64,000 nucleotides of DNA, from positions 156,894,714 through 156,958,713 of the forward strand of contig CM061142.1 in assembly GCA_030789695.1 (NCBI GenBank), given 5' to 3'. Made by a program: the position numbers and the translations under genes. Under the pieces are notes generated by a model that saw nothing but the letters and a program-made list of their open reading frames with translations, was not told the DNA's origin and did not search any database. Within the stretch, counting starts at the first letter, position 1. Each line of letters starts with the position of its first letter. Source of the stretch: Scilla litardierei (lineage: Eukaryota; Streptophyta; Magnoliopsida; Asparagales; Asparagaceae). Positions 26,001 to 36,920 of this stretch are shown here, in pieces.

Positions 26001-26236
26001 TTTCTAATAATTCTCATTCCCTGTAACAGATTACAGATATGAGAGCTTGCACCGGTATCTAATACCCATGCATTAGAATTCACAGAAAGAATTACACTTT
26101 GCATTATTGAAGTTGAGGCATTACAATGCCCTTTCTTCATTTGTTCTCGTATTGCTATTATTCCCCTTAGCAAGTCCTTTTTATTATTACCAGTCAATAT
26201 ATTCTTATATTGGATATATTTAGTATTACTCGTCAT
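23016..26236 (-). pseudogene. Copia B protease-integrase-RT-RNase H
   Basis: Read on the minus strand: residual Gag start (KYIQYKNILTGNNKKDLL) fused to a zinc-knuckle remnant, protease (NAWVLDTGASSHIC), GAG-pre-integrase, integrase (SDVCGPMSTLAKGG; GGEYLRHEF; PQHNGVSERRNRTLLDM), RT (PIGCKWIFKKKIG; IYGLQQASRSWN; catalytic LYVDDILIIGN) and RNase H (FTDSSFHSD; STMEAEYIAANDA), ending at 23016. Stop codons interrupt it at 25646 (after protease), near 25315 and 25280 (integrase) and near 24270 and 24220 (RT). Most of gag is removed by an internal deletion between the first ~25 codons and the knuckle. It cannot supply Gag. Confidence 0.92.
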
Positions 26237-27396
26237 GCTGCAAAGATTAGAACTCCTATAGTTAGCATGTGTTCAAAATATTTTAAATATAATGAGAATG
26301 GTTTTTATCCAATTATACTCTCCCACTATTTTAAAATTATTTAAGCCTTAACATAATTAAAATTTTAGTGGGTCCAACGACCCTGAGTCGCCCGACCTTG
26401 AGTGTAGCTCAGATATTTGATTCTGCTGTCGGTAGACAAACTCTTCGTCAATCATATCGTATATGATTTCCTAGTTGATTTTTACCCCTAGTCATTTGTG
26501 ATCATGAGTGTGCTCATCAAAATCACTATAACTAGTCTAGTCAGACCTTTGTTTTCGCATCTAGCTTGATTTACGCCGACGCTCGGTGTATTTACGGCAC
26601 GACGGTTTGGGTCAAGTCTAGACTACATCATTTCCTTAACTTACGCCGGCGCTCGGTGTGTTCACGACGCGACGGTTTGGATTAAGACACGTGTATGAAG
26701 AAATTGGTTTCTATAAGGTTGTCGTGTCACAGCTTGAGTGTAGCTCAACGACTGTAACACGGATCCTATAGATCCCAACGTCTAAAACAAAGAGGGCTAC
26801 GAGTTATCTAGTAAAAGATTTATTAACGTATTTGACTAGTTATAGTTGACGGTCTTGCATAATGATGATTCGCGTCTTCGGGCCAGCGGACACGGCCACA
26901 GAATTGACTGAGCATGGTCATTAACCCCTAGTCAAGCTAGGGTGACCTAGCAAACTCAGCCAAGCACATTGACCGGTATCATGGTCCATTGAAGTTGCTT
27001 GTCATTTATATGTGTAACTATCAACTACTGGCTTTTACTAATACTAGTTAATCCTTATCAACTAGTGGATCCTTAAAATTCAGAATTTTATGGATTTGTT
27101 CAAAGATTTTTATTAGGTGCTTATCAACTATAAGGATTTGAGTCAATATGTCGCTACCCTAATCGTCCATTAGGCATTACAACAAATTTTAACAGATAGC
27201 AGAAAAGATCTAAAAATTATCTTATAATTATTAGAAGATTTTTAATGGCTAACCTAACAAGGTATTTTAATTATCAAATAAGCAAGAATATTAAACCATT
27301 ACACTTCTTAAGATCATCTCATGAATTAAGGTTTTAATTATCACATAATTAACATGCAAATCATATTCATTGCAGCATTAGGACAAAGTAGACATG
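26237..27396. other. Leader of element B
   Basis: A 1.16-kb non-coding stretch between the PBS and the gag remnant. It has three related blocks of the type CTTAC(G)CCG(A/G)CGCTCGGTGT at 26570-26690, homologous to 19340-19400 in element A. No reading frame with a recognisable product. Confidence 0.7.
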
Positions 27397-27408
27397 GCTC
27401 TGATACCA
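27397..27408 (-). promoter_or_regulatory. Primer-binding site of element B
   Basis: TGGTATCAGAGC on the minus strand, one base from the 5' LTR end CCCAACA. It is complementary to the 3' end of plant initiator tRNA-Met, the standard minus-strand primer for this class. Confidence 0.93.
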
Positions 27409-27409
27409 A

Positions 27410-29619
27410 TGTTGGGATTTTCAAGGTCCCTTAGGGCAAATATTCCAGCCCATCCTAAGTCGGACGAACACAAATATAAAAGAAGCAGCGGAAACATATT
27501 ATTAAACTCTTTTAATAAAAGCTACCCTAAGGAAACATGCTCCCTAGCCAGGATTATCTACCGACTCGGGTAGGGTCTGACCAACCCGAGGAAGGTCTAA
27601 CTACTACAAAATATGACAGGCACAATAAAAGGACTCACCCGGAATCTTGCATTGGTACAGGAAAGATGTACCACACCGTCTTCTCGTACTACGCCTCGAG
27701 CTGAGCCGCTTTCCGAACCGCACCGCGCCTCCAAGCCGATCACTTGTCGAAGAAAGTTTCACTTGAGCAGACCCATGCCAGAGATTTCTGGATCAGATCC
27801 AAACCTCCTCGTCGTCTTGCTAGGACCTGACTGGAGGATAGAAAGAACTATAGATGAAGAATAATTTAAGTCTTGATCGAGAGTGCTCAAAAGTTTCGGA
27901 GCTCCTCAATCAGAGACTTGGTGCAATTTTTCTCTTGGGTGTCCATCCCTATTTATATATTGAGCTAGACCATTTGCTCGTCTCACGAGCAAAGTGGGAC
28001 TAATAAATCAAAGAGAGATATAATTTTAAGTTAGTAAGCGTTTCTTAAAGGCCTAACTTTAACTAATTAAATCTCCCCTTCTATTGAGCTTCAAAGACGA
28101 TACTACCTATCATTTTAAAGAGCTTTGAATGGTGAACGCGTATGAACAAATGTCGATGAAATCCGACTTCGTTTGACCCCTCAAACAATTGCTCAAAGTT
28201 GATCAAAAGTCACACATTCGTAGCCGTCAAGGTTTTCAAAAAACCCGATCCAAAACAACTTAAGTTGCGGGCGCGTCCGCTAAGCTAGCAGGCGCGCCTG
28301 CCAAAGGCAATGGGCGCGCCCACATTGGGCGTGCCTGGAGCGGGCTGCGCCCGCTGGGTGCAACGAGCTGTGCCCACTGAAACCCAGCGGGCCACGCCCG
28401 CTGAACACAGCGGGCCACCCGTCCCTCTTACAGGTGGACCCGTTTGTCCAAGTGGGTCTAACTCACCTTTGCCTTATGTTGTTTTTGCGTTTTTGGGCTC
28501 ATTTGAGCTCTGTTTCCAACGCGGTTTGTTCCTGTGGATTCCACAGGAAGTCCTCTTCAATCTCAAATGTTTTAATCTCACAACTAATTTGTGAACTTAA
28601 TAATTCTATTGCATGGAATGCATTCCTCTTTACGTTCTTCCTATTACTAAGGCGTGAATACTACTCGGTGTGAGACCCTACAGCCTGACCCTACTACAGA
28701 TTGAGGCTCGAAGTCCCTAGACGACAGTAACCACGAGCAGCAGGTGTCGTCCCTGTTTCAGAATCATTCTTACGTGATTAACTTATCGGCAAAAGTGCCG
28801 TCGAAATCACACTGACTGTGTCCGTGATGAATTCCGCAGTTTTAGTCCCTTCGTCTTAACTATGTCACTTGCCCAGCCTATGGTATGGAACTCTGTCAAG
28901 CCCACTAGCTAGCAGCGGTCAGTATGATCGGTCTCTGGTACATTCATGTTGTACATCCTACAACATACATTGTCCAAGGTTTTACCGAGAGCCGTACTGA
29001 CCTGCAATACTAACTTCTCATTAACGGAAGAGACGAATCATCTCTTGATCACTACTCAGCTCGTACGCTTCAAGTGTCACCCAGCCTAAGATCTTTCAGC
29101 AGGCCTTGCCTCGAAGCTAGATCATAGACCTAAGTGACACTGTTCACGCACAGCTTCGTACAATGATCTCAAGTCATAAGGACCAACTTGCCTATAATCA
29201 CTAAAGTTATTAATGAAAGTTAGTTAATGTTTAACCATTTGATAACTCTTTATTTGGGTCATTCAGTGGACTCATTCTCCAATGAGCACATGTGTCTTGT
29301 CTCCGACTTCATCAAGTCGCATGATTATGAGACCAACAAGACAAAGACACAATGGTCTATCCGATGTGCCGATATCCTATCTCAACGCATCTACGACCAC
29401 GAACGCTTTTAAGACTCAAGCTCCTATCGGTCAGATATTTCTCATAATCGCGATCTCTATCTTGAAACATGTATGACCTAACTTGGAGTCTAAGAAAATT
29501 ATCTAAGCAATATACAAAATAGAAAATTACTCAGACAATTTGTACCAGAAAGCATACTTTCATTTATGAACAAGACGTTTACAAAGATAAATAGCCTCGA
29601 GGGCATACATCTCTCTACA
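27410..29619 (-). repeat. 5' LTR of element B
   Basis: 2210 bp, termini TGTTGGG and CTCTCTACA. It matches the 3' LTR except for the 157-bp segment near its start and scattered substitutions. The middle-to-end part (28650-29500) is a diverged relative of the element A LTR (440-1250), showing that A and B belong to the same wider family. Confidence 0.93.
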
Positions 29620-30698
29620 AAACCGTCGACTCTACTAGCCAGTGTCGGTCAGCATACTTCGGTTTTTGTTATATACACGTTGTACATCTTACAACGTACC
29701 CCGGCCGAGGTTTAGCACAAAGTACCCTACCAAGCCTGAGCATGTGACACTAACTTCCCTTTAACGGAAGAGACGAATCACATCTTAGTCATTTACTTAC
29801 CTCGTATGCTTCAGGCGTCACCCAACCTAAGACCTTTCAGCAGGCCTCGCCTCGAAGCTAGATCATAGATCTAAGTGACACTATTCACGCACAGGTTCGT
29901 ACAAAGACTTCAGGTCTTAAGGACCAACTTGCCTATCATCACTATAGAGTTATTAATGACAATTTAGTTAAAGTTTAACCATTTAATAACTCTTTATTGG
30001 GTCGTTCAGTGGACTCATTCTCTAATGAGCACGTGTGCCTTGTTTTCGACTTTGCCAAGTCGAATGACTATGAGATCATCATTACCTTTTTAGGGTAAGA
30101 CAAAGACACAATGGTCTATCCGATGTGCCGATATCCTATTATCGACACATCTATGACCATGAACGTTTTAAGACTTAAGCTCCTATCGGTCATTCACTTC
30201 CCATAATCAAGATCTACATCTAGATATGTAATGACCTCACTTTAAGTCTAAGGAAATTATCCAAGTATATAATTCATTTAATTTATATTAGGTACCATAT
30301 ATATGTGAACAAGATGTTCCCTTAGGATAAATTGCCTCAAGGGCATATATCTTCCTACAGATCTCACCAAGCAATTGACTTACGTCCAAAGGCCCAGGCC
30401 GCTCTACGGCTTCAGTCGACCCAGATGGCTCCGAGTCACCAAGGTGAAGTCGCCACCTTTTCTTATTTCCCTCAACAGCAACCACCTCAAATTCGGTGGG
30501 GGCTTATCCTTTTTCTTCCGCTGGAGACGAGCCAGCTGAGTAGCCCCATCAGTGACAATGGGTAGTTTATCGGATGATTGAGTCGTTTCTTCTTCTATAG
30601 AAGGCACTCGAGGAGATAACATGCTCTCCTCAGCTTCTCTGATAGAAGCGTCGACCCCTTCCCTCAGCGCAGGGTCCACCTGGTACTCCAGACCGACC

Positions 30699-31463
30699 AT
30701 GCCTTTAGAAGAAAAACATGTTAAGGCAGAGAACGAAGATCAAACAGTTAACGGGCACGATCGAATCGACTTTTCGTCCATATGGTTCGACGCAGTACCA
30801 AGTCGGACCCAACCACTTCATCTTCCTTACATTCTCCGGTAAACTCAACAATGAGTTGGAGGCTTCCTTCTCCGCTCCGGACAAATGCTTGTCCTCGACG
30901 AGACCTAAGTCAGGGACACCCCATATGGTGCAAAAGCTCGCCTCGCCTTGAAAGACCACAAACACGAACTCCTCTTTCTAGTTGGAATTCGAGGAAGGGA
31001 GATCATCAAATAGATTCCTGCCTCGACGGGCCGTTACCAAGTACCAGCCCAGATTCTTGAGAGGATGGATCGAGAAGAAGTAATTGAACAATCCCAGCAA
31101 CGGTTCTCTCTTCATCACGCGCAGAGCAATGAAACCAACCAATGCACCGATGGCGTTGGGCATCAGCTGGCAAAGAGAAAGGTTCAAGGTGCTCAAAAAG
31201 TAGCGCATGAAAGGGTTCATACGGAATCGAAGCCCTCGTTGGAAGGCTTTGATGTAAACCCCAACTTCCCGGTCGCCGGGAAAATGAACCCTTTCATCCC
31301 TCCCCGGCAACAGGATCTGATATTCGAGCCGGACATATTTTCTCTGAAGTTCAGAGATCTGATCGGCTCCAACTTTGGATCTCTGGTTGGCGATCAAACT
31401 GGGCTCCATGTACCCCTCTTTTTTTCTTCTGCACAGCAGGAACCAAGCTCCTTTCAGAGGCAT
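30699..31463 (-). pseudogene. Antisense ORF of element I (PF04195-like)
   Basis: A reading frame antisense to its parent element. From the ATG at 31463 it encodes a region homologous to the 59329-60154 exon of element G: VYIKAFQRGLRFRMNPFMRYF matches VYVEMFRLGLRFPLNPFLVQV in shorter stretches, and after an in-frame TAG at 30978 the same frame continues with EFVFVVFQGEASFCTIWG, matching YVFVVFLGDAQILTSWG. This resembles the domain known as 'putative gypsy type transposon' (Transposase_28, PF04195) of plant Ty3/gypsy accessory ORFs. Its function is unknown. The coiled-coil half seen in G is not found. The stop makes it a probable pseudogene. Confidence 0.65.
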
Positions 31464-31698
31464 GGACGGATGATGAAGCCATTTTCAAGGAGAGAGAAAA
31501 GCTGAATCAGGAATGATGGAGATGATAGCTTCAAATTTCCACTCCGGAACCGTCTTATATCGAATAGACGACCACGATGTGATGAGACACGTGTCGAAGA
31601 TCCGAATTTTTAAGCATCTTGGATTTCGAATAGACGAATCATCCAAATCAGCAAAGCGGGCATTTTAGCGCCTAGAACTTGAGAATTAATTCCTCGAC

Positions 31699-32400
31699 TG
31701 TCACGCCCATTAATGCGATGTAATGTCGCTTAGGCAAACTGTCCGAGGTCGAGCGAAGGCCATTGTTGAGTCATCGGGCCGGCACTCGAGATAACTCGTC
31801 CGACGAGTGACTAAGGCCCACAGAGCCGACGAGAGAAGAATGATACCGACCCAATCAAGGCCCACTTACCAGTCGTCCATTGCACTCCCACCAATTGAAT
31901 GTGGGATTGAAGGCGAGCTCATAAATAGCGGGAACGTGGGCTACAATTACTCCTATAAAGGGGAGAGATCATGGCACCATAATTGGTGACCGTTATCCTC
32001 CCAACGTCACTGAAAAGACCCATGAGGTCTATAAATAAAGAAGGTTCCAACTAATACTCGGACTTTGCATACTTCAACTTATATTTCTTCTATAAAAGAG
32101 CTTGCGACGTCAGATCTGAGACGAACCTCCGTAGGTCGATCCCAGCTGCCCCAAGCTCTCTCACTCCTTTAAGTTCCATTCTAACTTAAGCATCGGAGTG
32201 GATTTGGGTCGGCACCCAGATCCGACCCCCCTGACACTGCCTTGTGATGCTAATCGTCGAGCCTCGATCCTACGTAAGGGTCGTTCCTGAGCTTCTCAAC
32301 CTCGATCGATCGACATACAAACCGCTCGAGGGTCTATCGAGCATCACAAGTCAACTATCATCCATCAACGTTCCTGATTCTTCCAATCTAGGGTCTCACA
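31699..32400 (+). repeat. LTR of element I
   Basis: A 702-bp candidate LTR with TGTCACGCC at the start and GGTCTCACA at the end, a TATAAATA box at 32030-32037 and a second TATAAAAG near 32093. There is no second copy in the window for comparison; boundaries rest on TG..CA termini and similarity to the G LTR. What follows (CATCTGGCTGACGAGACTGCC) could be host DNA or the primer region of another element. Confidence 0.55.
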
Positions 32401-32931
32401 CATCTGGCTGACGAGACTGCCACTCAACAGAAATGGATCCAGATCAGCATCTCAATTGTTTTGGTCATTTTTTGCCTTAATTCTCTCTTTAATAGTATAG
32501 ATCATGTACAAACCATGCAAAAGCCATGACTTTTAGAGCTAGACACAATCGTAAGCGCAAGAAAGCGGCGAATCTATCATGATGGCGTCCAACATGACTG
32601 ATAAATGTACCATTTTGCAACTTGTAATTTCCAACCATAATGCTAACAAAAGCTTAGTTTGTTAGGAGGGAACATATTGAGCCGGTTTTAATGTGTTGTA
32701 TCGGTTAATGTATGCCTAATTATAGCAGTACTGCAACAAGAACATGCATTTTGGGTGAAGGAACAATATAGAGTTGAGCAAGAATGAATCTGATGTAGTG
32801 TTGTTTCCTGAAGTTTCAAGGTAAGCAGGCAGGCAAGCGGTGATATGTTCAATTTGCTTGATTTGTTGAAATCCATTGCGCACAACTGAGCTGCCTAAAA
32901 TCCATCGTCGTCAACGGATTGCTGCCTATTA
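32401..32931. other. 3' flank of the receptor kinase gene
   Basis: Unique-looking AT-rich DNA downstream of the kinase stop codon (gene on the minus strand). It should contain the 3' UTR and poly(A) site. I see no coding sequence or repeat structure. Confidence 0.5.
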
Positions 32932-34982
32932 TCACCAGTGGCCAGTTGGTCCGCCGGTGCTCGATGAAGCGAAGGAAGATCGGTCATCCTCCGAGATGAT
33001 CGACAGATCTGCGAGCGAAGAGCCAACGTGAGACTCTGTCACGGGCACTGACACAGGCACAGCAGCAGAGTGAAAAGGCTTGGGCGGCAGTTGCAATTTA
33101 TCAACATCCCCTTCCAGCATCTCTACGACGCTGCTCATGGACGGACGGTGCGCTGGCCTAACCTGAATGCACCACAAGCCGACTTTGCACAGCTTTCTTT
33201 CCATGTCGTCGATCTCGATGGAAGCGCAGATCTCGGGCGCTTCGCTCTGCAAGAGCCGATCGTAGATCCAAGAAGGGTAGTAAACCTGGCTCGAATTCGC
33301 CGCCTTGTGATCGACATTCCTCCTCCCCCCTGCCATTTCCAGCAGCAGCATCCCGAAACTATACACGTCCGCCTTGTGAGAGATGACCCCAAAGCTCCTA
33401 GACACCAACTCAGGAGCTATGTAGCCTATGGTACCCCTCGCGACGCTGACGTTCACCAGGCTAAAATCCTTGGGATACAGCTTCGCGAGCCCAAAATCCG
33501 AAACCTTTGGGTTGAAATTGCGATCCAAGAGTATGTTGTGAGGCTTGATGTCGAAATGCAGGATCCTCATATCGCAGCCTTGGTGTAGGTAGTCGACCCC
33601 CCTCGCCACGCCCAGCGCGATCTCGTTGAGCCTCTCCACCGTGAAATACGGGCCTGCACCGTCGGAAGAGAAGATGTACTTGTCGAGGGACCCGTTGGGC
33701 ATGAACTCGTAGACGAGGGCCCTCCTCGCTCCCTCGGAGCAGAAGCCGACGAGGCGGACGACGTTGAGGTGGTGAATCCTGCCGATGGTGGAGACCTCGT
33801 TGATGAAATCCTCTCCCAGGCACTTGGCACCGTCCAGCATCTTGACGGCGACCAACTGGCCGCCGAGGAGCTCCCCCTTGTAAACCGACCCGAACCCTCC
33901 CTGCCCCAACTTCTCCCTGAAGTGGCCCGTCATCACAATGATGTCCGTGTACGCGTACCTCTTTGGCTCGAGACTCTGCTGGTTCTGCAAAAACCTCTCC
34001 ACGCTGTCGATGGGAGCCATCATTTTCCAACACTCGTACGCGAGAAACACGACCACAGCCAAGGGCGCAAATATGAACCTGACGAGCAGAGAAATCCCCA
34101 ACGCAATCGCCACGATGTCCCAAATCACGACGCAAAACAGAGCGAGGGCGAAGGGGATGCGCGAAGTCTGGCGGGACTGCCTGAACGACTGCAGGCATCC
34201 CAGGAAATTGTTCCCGCTCAGGATGGGGGAGAGAAACCATTCCAAGATCGGCCTGCACAAAGGCAATACAAATATCAACGATCCAACATCTTGCAGTTGT
34301 GTTAGCTTGGGATGAGATATGGGGGTTTGCTTAATTACCCGGAGTCTTCGCTCAGGCAGTGGCTGATCATCTGAGAACTCGTGTATCCCTCAACTTCCCA
34401 TGTGAGATAGAACCCGTCCTTTAAGGACTCAAGAATATCAGTTGCAGGGCTGGAAGCCATGGGAACCATCGAGAGAAAGCTGCAAGAAGGAGCGAGGGCT
34501 GTTACTCTGTAGTCAAGTGTAGCGTAGACGAATCTATCGTTCCCACTTAGGCAAGGAACACGCTGGTACTTGCCATCGCGGATCTCATTTGAGCAGTTCA
34601 CAAAGCTTGCCCAGCTCGGCAGCAGCAAAGAGTACCGCTTGACTGTACCCCCAAAAGGAAAACGGGAGGGGAGACTGCAACGGCCGCTGGCAACGTTGGC
34701 GTCGACGAGCCCGATGGTGCTCCCATCGTAGAAAATATTAGTAACGTAGTACGTGCCATTGTGCAGCTCCATCGTCGTCTTGTCGGTGTTGTCGCAGTCG
34801 AGCTCAAAGTCGGGAAGCCCGCAGGCGGCCGGATCGCCGTTCAGCCGGAAGGGGAACTCGATGAGCTGGGATCCGCAGGACGAAGAGCAGAAGGATTGTC
34901 CTGCGGAGCCCGCGACCAAACCGACAACAATAGAGAAGACGAGATGCGGCAGGAACTGGGACATCGACCTCTGCCCTCTCAT
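32932..34982 (-). CDS. LRK10L-type receptor-like protein kinase
   Basis: A two-exon gene: exon 1 34982-34339, intron 34338-34253 (86 nt, GG|GTAATT..TTTGTGCAG|G, phase 2), exon 2 34252-32932, giving 654 aa. Residues 1-28 form a signal peptide. The ectodomain has a GUB_WAK-type cysteine-rich module (CSSSCGSQLIEFPF..CGLPDFELDC, residues 32-63) and later cysteines as in the WAK-associated C-terminal domain. A hydrophobic stretch at about 247-286 is the membrane anchor. The Ser/Thr kinase has GQGGFG 331-336, Lys352 (VAVK), HFDIKPHN with Asp449, DFG 467-469 and APE 494-496. HFD instead of HRD makes it a non-RD kinase, a type common among plant immune receptors. The juxtamembrane IDSVERFLQNQQSLEPKRY..Y is typical of rust-resistance-kinase Lr10-like proteins. 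It likely acts at the plasma membrane; the ligand is unknown. All catalytic residues are present and there are no breaks. Confidence 0.95.
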
Positions 34983-35159
34983 GCTTAGCGTACACCTTGG
35001 ATCAGATCTTGCGCAAGCCAGAGAAAATCATAGAAGATGAAGGCGTTGACTATTTCTAATCATACAGCATGGTTGCCTGCCAACTAGCCGCACGTTTTGA
35101 GTTGCGTGGAATTTTTTTTTCAGTCAAATTAGCACGGCAGCCGATGGACTGAGTTAACA
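34983..35159 (-). promoter_or_regulatory. Proximal promoter of the receptor kinase gene
   Basis: About 180 bp between the start codon and the hAT element. A TTGACT at 35047-35052 is a W-box core (WRKY binding), which would suit a defence receptor; a single core can occur by chance. No clear TATA box was found. Any upstream enhancer has been pushed 1.1 kb away by the hAT insertion. Confidence 0.35.
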
Positions 35160-35167
35160 CACACAAC

Positions 35168-36282
35168 TAGGGGTGGCAAAAAACCTGGTTCCGATTCCGA
35201 ACCCGGTTCCGGAGCCGAAACCGATTCCAAATATTCGGAAAAAGCAGAATCGGAATCGGATTCGGAGTTAAAAAGTTGAAACCGAATTAAATTCGGATCG
35301 GAACCGGAACTGCAAGTGGAAGAGGATGTCCGACCCGAATCCGAATATATCACACACCATTACTGTCAGAACTCACAACCCACCTCATGAAGGGAGCACG
35401 TGAATTCTCAACAGCGCCTTCATTTCATTTATTTTGTGAAGGAATTTTAAACAAACCTATTTAAAGTACAAACGCTTTAATATGTGGTCGATGTGGGATT
35501 TAAGTGCATTCCATTTCTTTCTCCCAATTCCCAACTATAAGTCTATAGTTCCCTCTTCAACCTCCTTTTGACGGTTGATATTAGGGGTGTGCATACAACG
35601 CTCCACTCGCCCAGCAAGCCGCAGCAATTCGAACTTCCGGTTAGCATCATGCATCCAGTGACATGATGAATTGGATGTATGTGAGCATGCATGTATAGGG
35701 GCTTCCACGGACTATCTCAGCAATCTGACCAAATGTTACGCACAGGCACCAGCAAGTCATGCAACCTGCGACAAATTATATGATAAATTCAGTGACGAAC
35801 AAACGATCATATATATGTAAAGTTGGGAGCTTACAGTTGCCAATATCCTCCGTGCAATCGCAGATGCATACAGACCAATTTATGGGGATATGAGATTAGG
35901 TTGCTTGAGAGCCAGGATCTATGGGAGTTGAAGTTTACTGTAAGCCATCAGCGCCACAACCAAAATAAACCTCTGTTCAATGAATCAATCATGAGCACTA
36001 ATTTGTCCCACATCGGCCGTATACTGAAGTAATATAAGTTTATATTAGTCTTCTGAGCCCAATCGAACGCATTTGTTGACTACGGAGCCTAGCGGGATCG
36101 ATTTAGCGCCTAGTCAAATCTGTTTCGGATTCTTGTCCTTTACCCGATTTCGAATCGGAATCCGAATATTCGGGTCCGATTTATCGGATTCGGATGCGGG
36201 CTCTGTTTTTCCTGTCCGAATTAAATCGGACCGGAATCGGGTTTCTTCAAAAAACATCGGACAAACCCGATGCCCACCCCTA
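35168..36282. mobile_element. Non-autonomous hAT-type transposon
   Basis: 1115 bp flanked by a perfect 8-bp target duplication CACACAAC (35160-35167 and 36283-36290). Ends: TAGGGGTGGCAAAA on the left, and on the right the reverse complement TAGGGGTGGGCATCGGG. An 8-bp TSD with a TAGGGGTG-type terminus is diagnostic of hAT. Both subterminal regions are dense in GGAATCGG/CGGATTCGG-type repeats, as expected for hAT transposase binding sites. There is no transposase reading frame, so it needs a partner to move. Its position places it in the promoter of the receptor kinase. Confidence 0.9.
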
Positions 36283-36290
36283 CACACAAC

Positions 36291-36699
36291 ATCGTTCATG
36301 GGTCGATGGCATATTGGACAATCTGAAGCAGAAACTTCGGGATTGTTTCACACCTTTAACCAGCTTTCCGATGTATAAAAAATGTATTTGGGAAGACGCA
36401 AGTGGTAATAAGAAAAATCCAGGGCCAGCTGTACCCATAGCACACACCTCAAATCCAGGGCAAACTGCTGAGAAAATATCGTCGCATAGCAACATGTAGA
36501 ACGTGTGCTCAATATATTTTGGCCTTGAAGGTAAGATGTGACTTGTTGAAAGTGGCCCAAAATGACATTTGTTGACAAAGCAAATGTATGCTTTAAATAA
36601 AGTTGTGGAGTAGGTTGCATGTTTTAAATATAGTAGTTTGCATTTGTGTTTATCCTTTAGTTTTGCCAGCAGCCCATGTGTTAGACGGAGTCAAAAAAT
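36291..36699. other. Unassigned intergenic stretch
   Basis: Single-copy-looking AT-rich DNA between the hAT element and the long-inverted-repeat element. Short reading frames on both strands have no recognisable product. Confidence 0.4.
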
Positions 36700-36920
36700 T
36701 TAAAGTGGAAGGACAATCATTAGGGGAAAAAAAGCTTAAAAATAAAGTTAATTAGCAGAATCTACCAAGAAAAGATTTATTTAGCAAAATCGACCAATTT
36801 TGACCACGTTAGTGCTCAGGGGGTGATTGGGCGCTGACTGGGCTCGCCTCGAGTTGGCCGCGGTTGGCAAGTACAGCCAAATTTTTCGGTGGTGAAAAAC
36901 TTGGGTCTGGTGGTATGCTA

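Larger units (their letters stand above)
21013..29619 (-). mobile_element. Ty1/copia element B, pol retained, gag deleted
   Basis: Minus-strand copia of about 8.6 kb flanked by the 5-bp duplication AAACC (21008-21012 and 29620-29624). The LTRs are 21013-23011 and 27410-29619, with TGTTGGG at the start and CTACA at the end. The PBS TGGTATCAGAGC (complementary to initiator tRNA-Met) lies at 27397-27408 on the minus strand. Integrase precedes RT, as in copia. The domains resemble the Angela/Tork group, but the exact lineage needs a tree. Stop codons in pol and loss of most of gag make it defective. Confidence 0.95.
1..30359 (-). mobile_element. Ty1/copia element A, gag-only and nested host
   Basis: Minus-strand copia-type element whose 3' LTR runs off the left edge of the window and ends at 6818, and whose 5' LTR ends at 30359. 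The two LTRs share the stretch at about 140-1340 (compare 20460-21012 joined to 29625-30300) and the terminus near 6770-6818 (compare 30305-30359). Between them only a gag pseudogene and AT-rich leader are visible; no protease, integrase or RT is found in 6819-8047 or 18368-20456. The PBS and the first part of the 5' LTR are missing at about 20457. Helitron-like repeats plus a LINE, gypsy element C and copia element B are inserted into it. It is defective and resembles a large retrotransposon derivative. The outer TSD cannot be read because one end lies outside the window. Confidence 0.8.
20457..30359 (-). repeat. 5' LTR of element A, split by element B
   Basis: LTR sequence at 20457-21012 and 29625-30359 (about 1.29 kb in all, start missing). 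Joined across element B it matches 130-1340 of the window colinearly; the junction GGTAAACC|GTC is found uninterrupted at 677-686. It ends TTCCTACA at 30359. Confidence 0.85.
30360..32400 (+). mobile_element. Truncated Tat-like gypsy element I
   Basis: The remains of a plus-strand Ty3/gypsy element cut off at its left by the insertion of copia A: an antisense reading frame (30699-31463) followed by an LTR (31699-32400). The LTR shares with the element G LTR the signature CTTAAGCATCGGAGTGG..GG(C)CGG(A)CACC..GATCCGACCCCCCTGAC (G: CTTAGGCATCGGAGGGG and CCGGCCCCCCTGACG in reverse). Gag and pol are not in the window. The Tat assignment is by similarity of arrangement and is less certain than that of the copia elements. 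Confidence 0.65.

Noticed and set aside
27397..27408. A tRNA gene fragment at the TGGTATCAGAGC match
   Set aside because: Only the 12-nt primer complement is present, next to an LTR end; no cloverleaf.
33070..34315. Plus-strand and other-frame reading frames of 125-265 aa
   Set aside because: Shadows of the GC-rich receptor kinase exon; only the minus-strand frame has the kinase motifs.
34253..34338. Two separate genes, one for the ectodomain and one for the kinase
   Set aside because: A GT-AG intron of 86 nt joins the frames in matching phase, as in known LRK10L genes.
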